IMG/VR virus record: IMGVR_UViG_3300022934_000025
Location: 1 to 55,753 of that record
Length of the DNA stretch: 55,753 nucleotides
From: a virus
Direction: 5' to 3' (one strand)
The position numbers and the translations under genes are program-made. Positions within the stretch are counted from its first letter, which is position 1. Every line of letters begins with the position of its first letter. This document shows, one piece after another, positions 48,963 to 54,071 of this stretch. A model generated the notes under the pieces. That model saw only the letters and a program-made list of their open reading frames with translations, did not search any database and was not told the origin of the DNA.

Positions 48963-49672
48963 TCCAGCCCAATGTCGCCCGCAACATGATGCCGAATGAT
49001 CGAACGCGGCGGGAGTGATTTCGCAAACCGCAAAAGCTTTTCCCCGTCCGTTTCATCCGGTTGCGATTGGTTTGAAGTATCGCGCCAATGCAATGCAACG
49101 TTTCCGCCGTCGGCATAACATCCGCCGCGCACGTCGGGATCGGCGGCTTTTTTCTTGCTGGCACCATGCGCGGTAAATCCGATCACATAATCCCTATCAA
49201 GTCGGGCGCACAATGGCAGGCCGTTGCCACAATCGCGGCAGCTAAACCCGTCACGATATTCGGCGGGACATCTAACGACCCGAACACCCCAGCCAGCGGG
49301 TTGGGTTTTTTTACCTTCCCAGCTATCTGGCGAAACGACAGTAACCGACGGGACGCCATTAATAATTGACGCCGCTGCGGCGGCTTTGTTTTCCGTCGAG
49401 AAATTTATGACGGTTTTACCTTCGGCCAATTTACGGTCCCAGCCATATTGGCGCGGATCGAAATGCGAGTAAGTAAACGAGACGCCTTTACGCGGAACCG
49501 CGTCCAATAATGCGTCCAAATAATCTGGATCAATTTTTTGCGATCCCTTCCCGCTGCAATTCATTTTGCAGGCGGCTGGGCAGGTCGCATATTTTTCACC
49601 ATTGCCAGCGCGATAGGTTACCGCGATGCCTTTGGTTTTTTCTGCCCGACTCATTTCTACTGTTTTAAGCAT
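48959..49672 (-). CDS. Cysteine-rich phage/plasmid-type protein
   Basis: 237 residues. KGIAVTYRAGNGEKYATCPA, ACKMNCSG opens with a Cys cluster. A central alpha/beta part (KTVINFSTENKAAAAASIIN; SVTVVSPDSWEG) precedes VRCPAEYRDGFSCRDCGNGL, PLCARLDRDYVIGFTAHG and GGCYADGGN. About nine cysteines suggest a metal site, perhaps an Fe-S or zinc cluster. I have seen such CPxxC...C...GCYA proteins near DUF932 genes, but no reaction is known to me. Overlaps the upstream small gene by 8 nt. Confidence 0.72.
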   Translation of the reverse strand: MLKTVEMSRAEKTKGIAVTYRAGNGEKYATCPAACKMNCSGKGSQKIDPDYLDALLDAVPRKGVSFTYSHFDPRQYGWDRKLAEGKTVINFSTENKAAAAASIINGVPSVTVVSPDSWEGKKTQPAGWGVRVVRCPAEYRDGFSCRDCGNGLPLCARLDRDYVIGFTAHGASKKKAADPDVRGGCYADGGNVALHWRDTSNQSQPDETDGEKLLRFAKSLPPRSIIRHHVAGDIGLE

Positions 49673-49916
49673 GGAACATTTCCCCCAATTTGCAGCCCTG
49701 CATTAATCGGGAACGAATAAAGCAAAAATCATATATGTGTTTATTCCAGTAAAAATCGCCGTTGTGAAACATGCGGATCAATTCCCATTCACCCGTTTTA
49801 CTATCCAAAAATTGGATACCATCCCCGCACGGTTCGATCACGTCGGCCTTAATCCAACATTGTGGGACGGTCATGGTGTCACTTATCGCTTCGCGTAGTT
49901 GAATGTATATCGTCAT
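49665..49916 (-). CDS. Small accessory protein
   Basis: 83 residues: TIYIQLREAISDTMTVPQCW, IKADVIEPCGDGIQFLDSKT, WELIRMFHNGDFYWNKHIYD, FCFIRSRLMQGCKLGEMFHA. Beta-rich with four cysteines, possibly a partner of the cysteine-rich protein that it overlaps. First gene of a two-gene operon with the AACTACGGAGGG leader. Confidence 0.68.
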   Translation of the reverse strand: MTIYIQLREAISDTMTVPQCWIKADVIEPCGDGIQFLDSKTGEWELIRMFHNGDFYWNKHIYDFCFIRSRLMQGCKLGEMFHA

Positions 49917-49925
49917 CGGTTTGCC

Positions 49926-49981
49926 CTCCGTAGTTATAAGATATATCGCATACTATACGACATAAAAAAGCCCGCGGTCAA
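49926..49981 (-). promoter_or_regulatory. Promoter and leader of the 49916-48959 operon
   Basis: TTGACC (49981-49976), 18-bp spacer, TATAGT (49957-49952), then leader AACTACGGAG (49935-49926). No hairpin lies between promoter and leader here. The -35 hexamer is the loop of the terminator at 49964-49988, so promoter and terminator share DNA. Confidence 0.65.
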
Positions 49982-49988
49982 GCGGGCT
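49964..49988 (-). terminator. Terminator after the small 50003-50092 gene
   Basis: Minus-strand arms AGCCCGC/GCGGGCT (49988-49982 and 49975-49969, six-base loop) are followed by six T (49969-49964). The opposite strand also has a T-rich tail, so it could act in both directions. It overlaps the next promoter. Confidence 0.85.
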
Positions 49989-50002
49989 AAATTTTTATTT
50001 TT

Positions 50003-50092
50003 TTATCGTCGCCTTCGCTTCGGCTTTGGCCGTAAATCGTCGGCGGCATCTTCCCCAAACAAAAGTTTATAAAGCCATTCGATCAAACCCAT
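50003..50092 (-). CDS. 29-aa peptide with basic tail
   Basis: A 30-codon frame from ATG 50092, overlapping the upstream stop (TAATG), which supports coupled translation. The peptide MGLIEWLYKLLFGEDAADDL continues with RPKPKRRRR: an amphipathic hydrophobic helix, an acidic turn and an Arg-rich end. This layout could give a membrane-binding micropeptide or host-directed toxin, but there is no homology evidence. Confidence 0.5.
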   Translation of the reverse strand: MGLIEWLYKLLFGEDAADDLRPKPKRRRR

Positions 50093-50262
50093 TACACGGC
50101 CTCCACGGTTACGTCGTCATGATAATCGCCGTCATAACTGTTAATAAAATAATCTTCGTCGCCTGCCTTCAATTTTCTTAAAGCATCGTCTTCATCAACA
50201 GCATCAACGTGGTGAACTTCCACGACCGTATAGCTGAACATCACTTTATATTTCTGCGCCAT
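50092..50262 (-). CDS. Small acidic protein (56 aa)
   Basis: A 57-codon frame from ATG 50262 with a strong ribosome site in AACTACGGAGGTAAAACG. It contains YKVMFSYTVVEVHHVDAVDE, DDALRKLKAGDEDYFINSYD and an acidic end. The beta-alpha pattern with about one third acidic residues resembles DNA-mimic or small inhibitor proteins in charge, but no family is recognised. It shares a leader with the other accessory cassettes. Confidence 0.68.
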   Translation of the reverse strand: MAQKYKVMFSYTVVEVHHVDAVDEDDALRKLKAGDEDYFINSYDGDYHDDVTVEAV

Positions 50263-50270
50263 CGTTTTAC

Positions 50271-50326
50271 CTCCGTAGTTAAATTAATGACTATGGGATT
50301 GTATGCGATGTTGTGGGACTAATCAA
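50271..50326 (-). promoter_or_regulatory. Promoter and leader of the 50262-50003 operon
   Basis: TTGATT (50326-50321), 17-bp spacer, TACAAT (50303-50298), then TTTAACTACGGAGG (leader core 50280-50271). The promoter lies within the last codons of the nuclease gene. The leader matches 13 consecutive bases of the sRNA seed. Confidence 0.68.
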
Positions 50327-50683
50327 GCCAAAAACTTTTTGCCAGTCAAGTGCACCAGCTGCGTGATAATGCGCGGGGACCTTCAACCCTTCCAGCTTCA
50401 GATCAACAGCGTCCGCTCCGCGGTATAAAAAAATTTGCTCAGGTTGATTTTTGGTTTTGTGTTTTTTAACCAAGACCCAAACGCTGGCGTGACCATGATT
50501 GGTTAGCCAAGCCACTTGGTGAGGCCGTAGGTCCACCGCATTACCTGCGGTCGCTTTCAGTTCAATAAAATGAAACTGACCAAACTCGTCACACAAAACA
50601 ACATCGGGCACACCGGGCATCGCCCACGTTTCAAGCCTAGTCGCTTTCAGATTCCTGCCAGTCTTCTCCATCCCCGTTTTCAT
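50291..50683 (-). CDS. PD-(D/E)XK nuclease (VRR-NUC-like)
   Basis: 130 residues from ATG 50683 (GGAGG just upstream); the longer frame to 50770 runs inside the small terminase gene. ETWAMPGVPDVVLCDEFGQF, then HFIELKAT provides the PD...ExK catalytic set (Asp in GVPDV, Glu and Lys in IELKA), followed by LRPHQVAWLTNHGHASVWVL, the helical end usual in VRR-NUC and Holliday-junction resolvase-like nucleases. It overlaps the small terminase gene by 47 nt and may resolve or trim DNA before packaging. Confidence 0.82.
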   Translation of the reverse strand: MKTGMEKTGRNLKATRLETWAMPGVPDVVLCDEFGQFHFIELKATAGNAVDLRPHQVAWLTNHGHASVWVLVKKHKTKNQPEQIFLYRGADAVDLKLEGLKVPAHYHAAGALDWQKVFGLISPTTSHTIP

Positions 50684-51254
50684 CTGCCTCCAAAAGTCGG
50701 CTTCTCGCTTTGTCGCGGTTCTGGGGATTGCTCTCTCCTTCGGGAGTAACGTCGATAGTGATCGGGGCATAACTTTGTTTAATCTCCTTGAGCGCCCTCA
50801 ACACTTCATCCTTGCTCATACTGTCAATGCTGCCAGTGCGGATTTCGCTCTTGTTTACATAAATGTCACCTTGCGCTTGCCCGCGCCTGTATTCTGCCTG
50901 AACGGCTGCGCTGTATGCGCCGTTGTTTAATGCCATGTCGCGGATGACCTGAAGGTCCCGCAAATGGCGTTGGTAGTTCACACCAAACTTTTCATCCAGT
51001 TCTGCACGATAAGCTTGGATCGCTGCCACAACATGAGGGCTGATGTTTGGGTTGGTTAGTTCATACGCTCTGGTGTGAGCAGACCCTGCGGGATAGCCAG
51101 CATTGATTGCTGCCTCTCGCATTGTGATCTGACCATCCTTCGATACCAGTTCTTTAACAAACAGTTCTTGCTTTCGCGTTAGCTGCTGGGCTTTGGTTGC
51201 CTTGGGTCGTCCTACCCTTTTCTTTGGGGCAGGAGCTACTGATTTACTTGGCAT
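50637..51254 (-). CDS. terS: Terminase small subunit (Terminase_2-like)
   Basis: 205 residues. A basic N-terminus (PAPKKRVGRPKATKAQQLTR) leads to LTRKQELFVKELVSKDGQIT, MREAAINAGYPAGSAHTRAY and ELTNPNISPHVVAAI, the DNA-binding HTH region of Terminase_2 small subunits. A helical oligomerisation part (EKFGVNYQRHLRDLQVIRDM) and an acidic C-terminus (ADENGDGEDWQESESD) follow. It recognises the packaging site and delivers DNA to TerL. The ribosome site GGAGAATTAA precedes the ATG. Confidence 0.85.
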   Translation of the reverse strand: MPSKSVAPAPKKRVGRPKATKAQQLTRKQELFVKELVSKDGQITMREAAINAGYPAGSAHTRAYELTNPNISPHVVAAIQAYRAELDEKFGVNYQRHLRDLQVIRDMALNNGAYSAAVQAEYRRGQAQGDIYVNKSEIRTGSIDSMSKDEVLRALKEIKQSYAPITIDVTPEGESNPQNRDKARSRLLEADENGDGEDWQESESD

Positions 51255-51671
51255 TTAATTCTCCAGTTATTTGGCGATAGTTTGCCATAAAACTAACCCG
51301 CTTTGAATATATAGACAAGAAATCAAAAAAAAATAAAAAACGATCTGACCTCCCTATACGCAATCTTGCCCTTTCTGGTTACACAAACTCGGATACGGTT
51401 ACTTTTTTGTTTTTCACTTATGTAACTTAAAATCTCTTTATATAACAAGAGCTTGCTTGCTTCGGTTACACGGTTACACCGGTTACGGCTATTTTACCGA
51501 AAAAATTTATTTTTTATTTTTACTGTCTATATAAGTAAACGCCGTTTACTTGTACCGTGCGCCGCGGCCCCTGATTCCTGTATACTGCCCCTCGGCCCGT
51601 CCCTGTTCACTCCTAGTGGGGGAGTTATGACCCCTGCATCAAACGGCGGGGGCGGGCCACCTCCCTCGCAT
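51255..51671. other. Non-coding region with GGTTAC repeats; origin or control candidate
   Basis: About 420 bp without a credible gene. It has A/T tracts (51305-51345, 51500-51530), five GGTTAC copies on the plus strand (51377, 51397, 51464, 51472, 51481; the last three spaced 8-9 bp as CGGTTACA-type repeats) and an 8+3+8 palindrome at 51533-51551. Iterons, AT-rich DNA and a palindrome together suit a replication origin, a TerS-binding site or a promoter control region for the small terminase. Confidence 0.55.
51533..51551. promoter_or_regulatory. Perfect palindrome AAGTAAAC-GCC-GTTTACTT
   Basis: Two 8-bp arms separated by three bases, in a spacer free of genes, next to an AT-rich stretch. 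Such an element usually is an operator for a dimeric regulator. The ribbon-helix-helix and HTH proteins encoded at 53-54 kb are candidate ligands, without direct evidence. Confidence 0.6.
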
Positions 51672-51700
51672 AAAAAAACCCCCGATCCGAAGACCGGGGG
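51672..51700 (-). terminator. Terminator after the 51711-52025 gene
   Basis: Minus-strand 9-bp stem with one G-T pair (arms 51692-51700 and 51679-51687, loop TTCG) followed by seven T (51678-51672). A strong rho-independent terminator. Confidence 0.93.
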
Positions 51701-51710
51701 CCGTGTTTAA

Positions 51711-52025
51711 CTACTCAGTGTAGACTTCATACCATTCGTCTTCCCCGTCTTTCGCTTTGTGCGTTATGACATGTGGATCGAATGGAAACCCGTAGCTATG
51801 TCCGACGCGGCCTTGGATGGAGTCACGCATTGCGTGACACTCCGCAGCTAAAAGGTCGGTATAACCATATCGGCAAAGATTGAAACCGATGTAAGCCCCA
51901 CCGTCAAAGTAGTCTTGCTTACGTTTCGATTCGAGTCCGTCGGGAAACTTCTCTTTGATGAATCTTTCGATGTCTTCAAGATTGTTAATGACGACCTTGC
52001 CGTCCTTGAGTTCAAAGTCACTCAT
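51711..52025 (-). CDS. Accessory protein of unknown function
   Basis: 104 residues from ATG 52025, preceded by AACTACGGAGG; the longer frame to 52178 covers the leader and promoter and is rejected. It contains FELKDGKVVINNLEDIERFI, KEKFPDGLESKRKQDYFDGG, YIGFNLCRYGYTDLLAAECH and GHSYGFPFDPHVITHKAKDG. Mixed alpha/beta; no family recognised. Single-gene unit with a strong promoter, two leader hairpins and a terminator, implying abundant controlled expression. Confidence 0.75.
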   Translation of the reverse strand: MSDFELKDGKVVINNLEDIERFIKEKFPDGLESKRKQDYFDGGAYIGFNLCRYGYTDLLAAECHAMRDSIQGRVGHSYGFPFDPHVITHKAKDGEDEWYEVYTE

Positions 52026-52032
52026 GGTGAAC

Positions 52033-52136
52033 CTCCGTAGTTTTTCAATTGTTAAAGAACGTGGGGCTTGCCCGCCCCGCCAACTGGAACTCCCAGTTGG
52101 TAAAAATAGTTTACCACGGGTATGCGATAATGTCAA
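52033..52136 (-). promoter_or_regulatory. Promoter with two-hairpin leader of the 51711 gene
   Basis: TTGACA (52136-52131), 17-bp spacer, TAAACT (52113-52108). The transcript has a 7-bp hairpin CCAACTG/CAGTTGG (52100-52080), then a 5-bp GC hairpin with loop GGGCAA (52078-52063), then the leader AACTACGGAG (52042-52033). The GGGCAA loop is the same as in the 47014-47031 hairpin. The stretch 52143-52194 upstream shows nothing else apart from a repeat at 52180-52198. Confidence 0.75.
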
Positions 52137-52179
52137 GTCCAATAATGAAGGGAAAGTGGAGAGGTGGTGGAAATCCACT

Positions 52180-52198
52180 TAATTTTTTAGAAAGTTAT
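52180..52198. repeat. 19-bp repeat TAATTTTTTAGAAAGTTAT (copy 2)
   Basis: Identical to 48944-48962. In both places the repeat covers the stop codon and the first bases after it of a minus-strand gene (48959-49672 and 52195-52500) and precedes a promoter cassette. Related sequence (ACTTTTT-GAAAAGTTA) forms the -35 region at 47045-47068 and 47587-47610. Confidence 0.85.
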
Positions 52199-52500
52199 AT
52201 CGTCGCGGATGGGTGAACGGCGAAGTAGTCCATTCGGTCGTCCCATTGGAAGGTATGTTCTTGCCACTTGGCTGCTTCTTCAGCAAGGCGGTCTTCGATG
52301 GCGGGTGATGAGGTCCACGCCTTGAGGTTCATCTTCAGACTCCACTTAAACTCGTCGGCTTTCTCTTTCCAGTAGTTGGCTTCGTGCGTTCGGCCTTCCC
52401 AGTCGTCTTCCTCTGCCCAAAAGGAGCAGAGGTCGAAGCAAGCCTGATCGCTCAGTGAGCCGTCTCTCATGCGCAGGATCGCGGGCCGTTTACCGTTCAT
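52195..52500 (-). CDS. Hypothetical helical protein
   Basis: 101 residues, Trp- and Glu-rich (SFWAEEDDWEGRTHEANYWK, EKADEFKWSLKMNLKAWTSS, EEAAKWQEHTFQWDDRMDYF). No family recognised; no membrane or metal motif. Last gene of a four-gene operon and coupled to the gene before it by a 4-nt overlap. Confidence 0.72.
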   Translation of the reverse strand: MNGKRPAILRMRDGSLSDQACFDLCSFWAEEDDWEGRTHEANYWKEKADEFKWSLKMNLKAWTSSPAIEDRLAEEAAKWQEHTFQWDDRMDYFAVHPSATI

Positions 52501-52715
52501 AGCCTGTCCTCGTATTCTTCAACGGATGGGACGGCACCTTCTTCGTCGTCCACTTCTGCATGGATCAAGGCAATGACGTAGGTCGGGTTGATCTGGACGA
52601 TCTTGCCGTTGTCGAGCTTTAGCTCAATCATGTCTTTGCCCCACTTCCATGATGTGACGCTGTAGTTAAGTTGCGTCCCGACGGACGGGTGCATATCAAT
52701 GGTTAGTATTTTCAT
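52497..52715 (-). CDS. Small acidic accessory protein
   Basis: 72 residues from ATG 52715, which follows GAGGAACGTG; the frame extending to 52742 has no ribosome site. It contains ILTIDMHPSVGTQLNYSVTS, KWGKDMIELKLDNGKIVQIN and an acidic end (EVDDEEGAVPSVEEYEDRL). Predicted as a small beta-barrel-like or SH3-like fold by strand pattern, without family assignment. Overlaps both neighbours. Confidence 0.7.
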   Translation of the reverse strand: MKILTIDMHPSVGTQLNYSVTSWKWGKDMIELKLDNGKIVQINPTYVIALIHAEVDDEEGAVPSVEEYEDRL

Positions 52716-53016
52716 CACGTTCCTCCTCTGCGATGTAGACACGCTTCATTGGTTTAGTGCGAAAGAACCCTTTGTAGTCTGGGTACTCGTGCATGAACAA
52801 CCGAGCGTAAAGCGCAATGAAGTCGTTAGAGATTTTGTATTCGTTACCGGTGGTTACGATCATCGTTTCCCACCGAATCCTGTTGACGATAAGCCATGCT
52901 GAAAGTCTACGGTGCCCTTTCTGGATAGCTTGAAAGGTGAACTTTTTAAATAGCTCATAGAACTCTGGGTTCTCTTTGTGCCACGCCCACCATTTATCTT
53001 TGAGATCGTCTGTCAT
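52696..53016 (-). CDS. Conserved phage protein of unknown function
   Basis: 106 residues. The core RRLSAWLIVNRIRWETMIVT, then YKISNDFIALYARLFMHEYP, YKGFFRTKPMKR is a recognisable family spread through phages of many bacteria, usually in early or accessory regions. It is helical with conserved Trp, Arg and Phe residues. No function is established to my knowledge. The ATG overlaps the stop of the HTH gene. Confidence 0.8.
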   Translation of the reverse strand: MTDDLKDKWWAWHKENPEFYELFKKFTFQAIQKGHRRLSAWLIVNRIRWETMIVTTGNEYKISNDFIALYARLFMHEYPDYKGFFRTKPMKRVYIAEEERDENTNH

Positions 53017-53351
53017 CCAAATAACGCGAACGCGATAGCTGCAAGGAATCCGCCAACAGCGGCTTGCAGGATGAACTTATGCTTGACGTACCATGGCTCG
53101 TGGTCCGCGTCCCAATGCGCGTCAGTCTCTTCGTAGGTGACATCGACTGCGGTTCGTTCGGCGTTGTTTTTAAAGCACCAAGCTAGGATAGCGCCGCGTT
53201 CCCAACGGTTAACCATCTTTGGCCCGCGGGTCGCGGTGGTTGGAACTTTGACGGGGGATGGAAATTCACCCACCTTTACCTTTCGGTAAACGGTGGGCTT
53301 GCTGACCTGCGCGAGGTCGCACACTTCTTCGATGGTAATCAAATCTTTCAT
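53013..53351 (-). CDS. AlpA/MerR-like HTH protein with C-terminal membrane helix
   Basis: 112 residues from ATG 53351 (GGAG six bases upstream); ATG 53363 is an alternative adding four residues. Residues 1-55 (LITIEEVCDLAQVSKPTVYR, KVKVGEFPSPVKV, VNRWERGAILAWCFKN) form an AlpA/excisionase-type winged HTH. The C-terminus (KHKFILQAAVGGFLAAIAFA, LFG) is a single membrane helix. A DNA-binding domain tethered to the membrane is unusual in phages and might localise the genome or sense the membrane. First gene of a four-gene operon. Confidence 0.8.
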   Translation of the reverse strand: MKDLITIEEVCDLAQVSKPTVYRKVKVGEFPSPVKVPTTATRGPKMVNRWERGAILAWCFKNNAERTAVDVTYEETDAHWDADHEPWYVKHKFILQAAVGGFLAAIAFALFG

Positions 53352-53379
53352 AACGTTCTCCATGTAGACTTACATAGAG

Positions 53380-53409
53380 ATTGTATGGGATTTTATATAG
53401 AAAAGTCAA
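53380..53409 (-). promoter_or_regulatory. Promoter of the HTH-TM operon
   Basis: TTGACT (53409-53404), 18-bp spacer, TACAAT (53385-53380), in the context CCCATACAATC. The -35 overlaps the stop of the upstream gene. There is no AACTACGGAG leader here; the ATG lies about 17-29 bp downstream. Confidence 0.65.
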
Positions 53410-53576
53410 CCCTGAAGGATACGTTGCCAGCACTTCTCAAGCTCCGCACTGCGTTGCTTGTCTTCTTCGCTGCCGCTTTCTTCGAGTTGTTTTTGGAAGT
53501 CGGTGACGGCTTTGTTCACCTGATTGACTGCGTAAGGCCAAGGTATTTCTGATACGCGTAGGTTTAGTTCGTCCAT
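53406..53576 (-). CDS. Small acidic protein (56 aa)
   Basis: A 57-codon frame from ATG 53576 with an excellent ribosome site (TTAGGAGGATAACC). It contains LNLRVSEIPWPYAVNQVNKA, VTDFQKQLEESGSEEDKQRS and AELEKCWQRILQG: a short N-terminal segment and a charged helix. No family recognised. Transcription from the promoter at 53670-53699 must pass the terminator at 53594-53629 to reach it, so expression may depend on read-through. Confidence 0.7.
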   Translation of the reverse strand: MDELNLRVSEIPWPYAVNQVNKAVTDFQKQLEESGSEEDKQRSAELEKCWQRILQG

Positions 53577-53593
53577 GGTTATCCTCCTAAGAT

Positions 53594-53629
53594 AAAAAAG
53601 CCCCAGCCGGGGGCAACCGTACTGGGGCT
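53594..53629 (-). terminator. Terminator / sRNA 3' hairpin
   Basis: Minus-strand arms 53629-53622 and 53606-53599 (AGCCCCAG/CTGGGGCT), a 15-base loop containing TTGCCC, and six T (53599-53594). It lies between a promoter and the next gene, so it acts as an sRNA terminator, an attenuator, or both. Confidence 0.85.
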
Positions 53630-53663
53630 GGTTTTAACTACGGAGAACATGTTCACCATGTTC
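53594..53663 (-). ncRNA. Candidate trans-acting small RNA with anti-leader seed
   Basis: A promoter at 53699-53670 would start RNA near 53663. The predicted ~70-nt RNA opens with a perfect 7-bp hairpin (GAACAUG/CAUGUUC, 53663-53645). A mostly unpaired segment CUCCGUAGUUAAAACC (53645-53630) follows. It ends with an 8-bp stem AGCCCCAG/CUGGGGCU (53629-53599) and six U. The middle segment is complementary to the AACUACGGAG leaders of six phage operons, covering their ribosome sites (9-14 contiguous pairs, plus a one-mismatch case). This is the layout of bacterial antisense sRNAs. The alternative is that the hairpin only ends the upstream operon. Confidence 0.6.
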
Positions 53664-53669
53664 AAGCGT

Positions 53670-53699
53670 AGTATAACCCCACCAATATGGGATATGCAA
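53670..53699 (-). promoter_or_regulatory. Promoter of the small RNA candidate
   Basis: TTGCAT (53699-53694), 18-bp spacer, TATACT (53675-53670). The start point predicted seven bases downstream coincides with the first base of the 5' hairpin (53663). It overlaps no coding sequence except the flank of the zinc-ribbon gene stop at 53703. Confidence 0.68.
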
Positions 53700-53702
53700 C
53701 AC

Positions 53703-53903
53703 TTAATCGCATATCTCATTCAAGTTTTCTGGGTATTCCCCAGCTTCTAAGGGATCGACAATAGACAATTGGCAGGTCTTACACATACGAAAGAGATGGG
53801 TGTCCGATTTACCGGTCACCGTAAGGGGCTGCTCACACTTGGGGCACTTATTTTCCACCAGTCTTTTGTGGAACTGTCCCGTTTCCCCCGCTGCTTCCAT
53901 CAT
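53703..53903 (-). CDS. Small zinc-ribbon protein
   Basis: 66 residues from ATG 53903 (GGAG 7 bases upstream); an earlier ATG at 53927 lacks a ribosome site. CPKC and CKTC, about 25 residues apart, form a zinc ribbon (NKCPKCEQPLTVTGKSDTHL, FRMCKTCQLSIVDPLEAGEY). It overlaps the ribbon-helix-helix gene by 56 nt in another frame, a compact arrangement. Perhaps a regulator or RNA polymerase-binding protein; not assignable. Confidence 0.72.
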   Translation of the reverse strand: MMEAAGETGQFHKRLVENKCPKCEQPLTVTGKSDTHLFRMCKTCQLSIVDPLEAGEYPENLNEICD

Positions 53904-54039
53904 GTGCTGTCTCCATGTACCACTCAAAGACCAGACGTAATTGTCCGCCGATGGTTCGGCCTTCCTTTTTCGAAAGGGCCTTTATCTCTTCATACACTTC
54001 CCGCGGTACGAGACTGCTTTTCCAACGATCTGTATCCAT
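53848..54039 (-). CDS. Ribbon-helix-helix transcription factor
   Basis: 63 residues. RWKSSLVPREVYEEIKALSK, then KEGRTIGGQLRLVFEWYME gives a strand, helix and second helix in the Arc/CopG order (strand SSLVP, helix REVYEEIKALSKKEG, RTIGGQLRLVFEWY). The C-terminal tail is Gly/Thr-rich. It should bind DNA as a dimer and is a likely repressor of early genes, possibly of its own promoter at 54072-54100. Start preceded by CGGAGAT. Confidence 0.8.
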   Translation of the reverse strand: MDTDRWKSSLVPREVYEEIKALSKKEGRTIGGQLRLVFEWYMETAHDGSSGGNGTVPQKTGGK

Positions 54040-54071
54040 TAATCTATCTCCGATGCCCCCGGATGTCTACG

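Noticed and set aside
52026-52178. N-terminal extension of the 51711 gene
   Set aside because: The extension covers the promoter, two hairpins and the ribosome site that precede ATG 52025.
53649-53750. Plus-strand mini-ORF behind the plus-strand AACTACGGAG at 53636
   Set aside because: Only 33 codons, antisense to the zinc-ribbon gene, no plus-strand promoter, and just three bases between GGAG and ATG; the minus-strand small RNA reading explains the sequence better.
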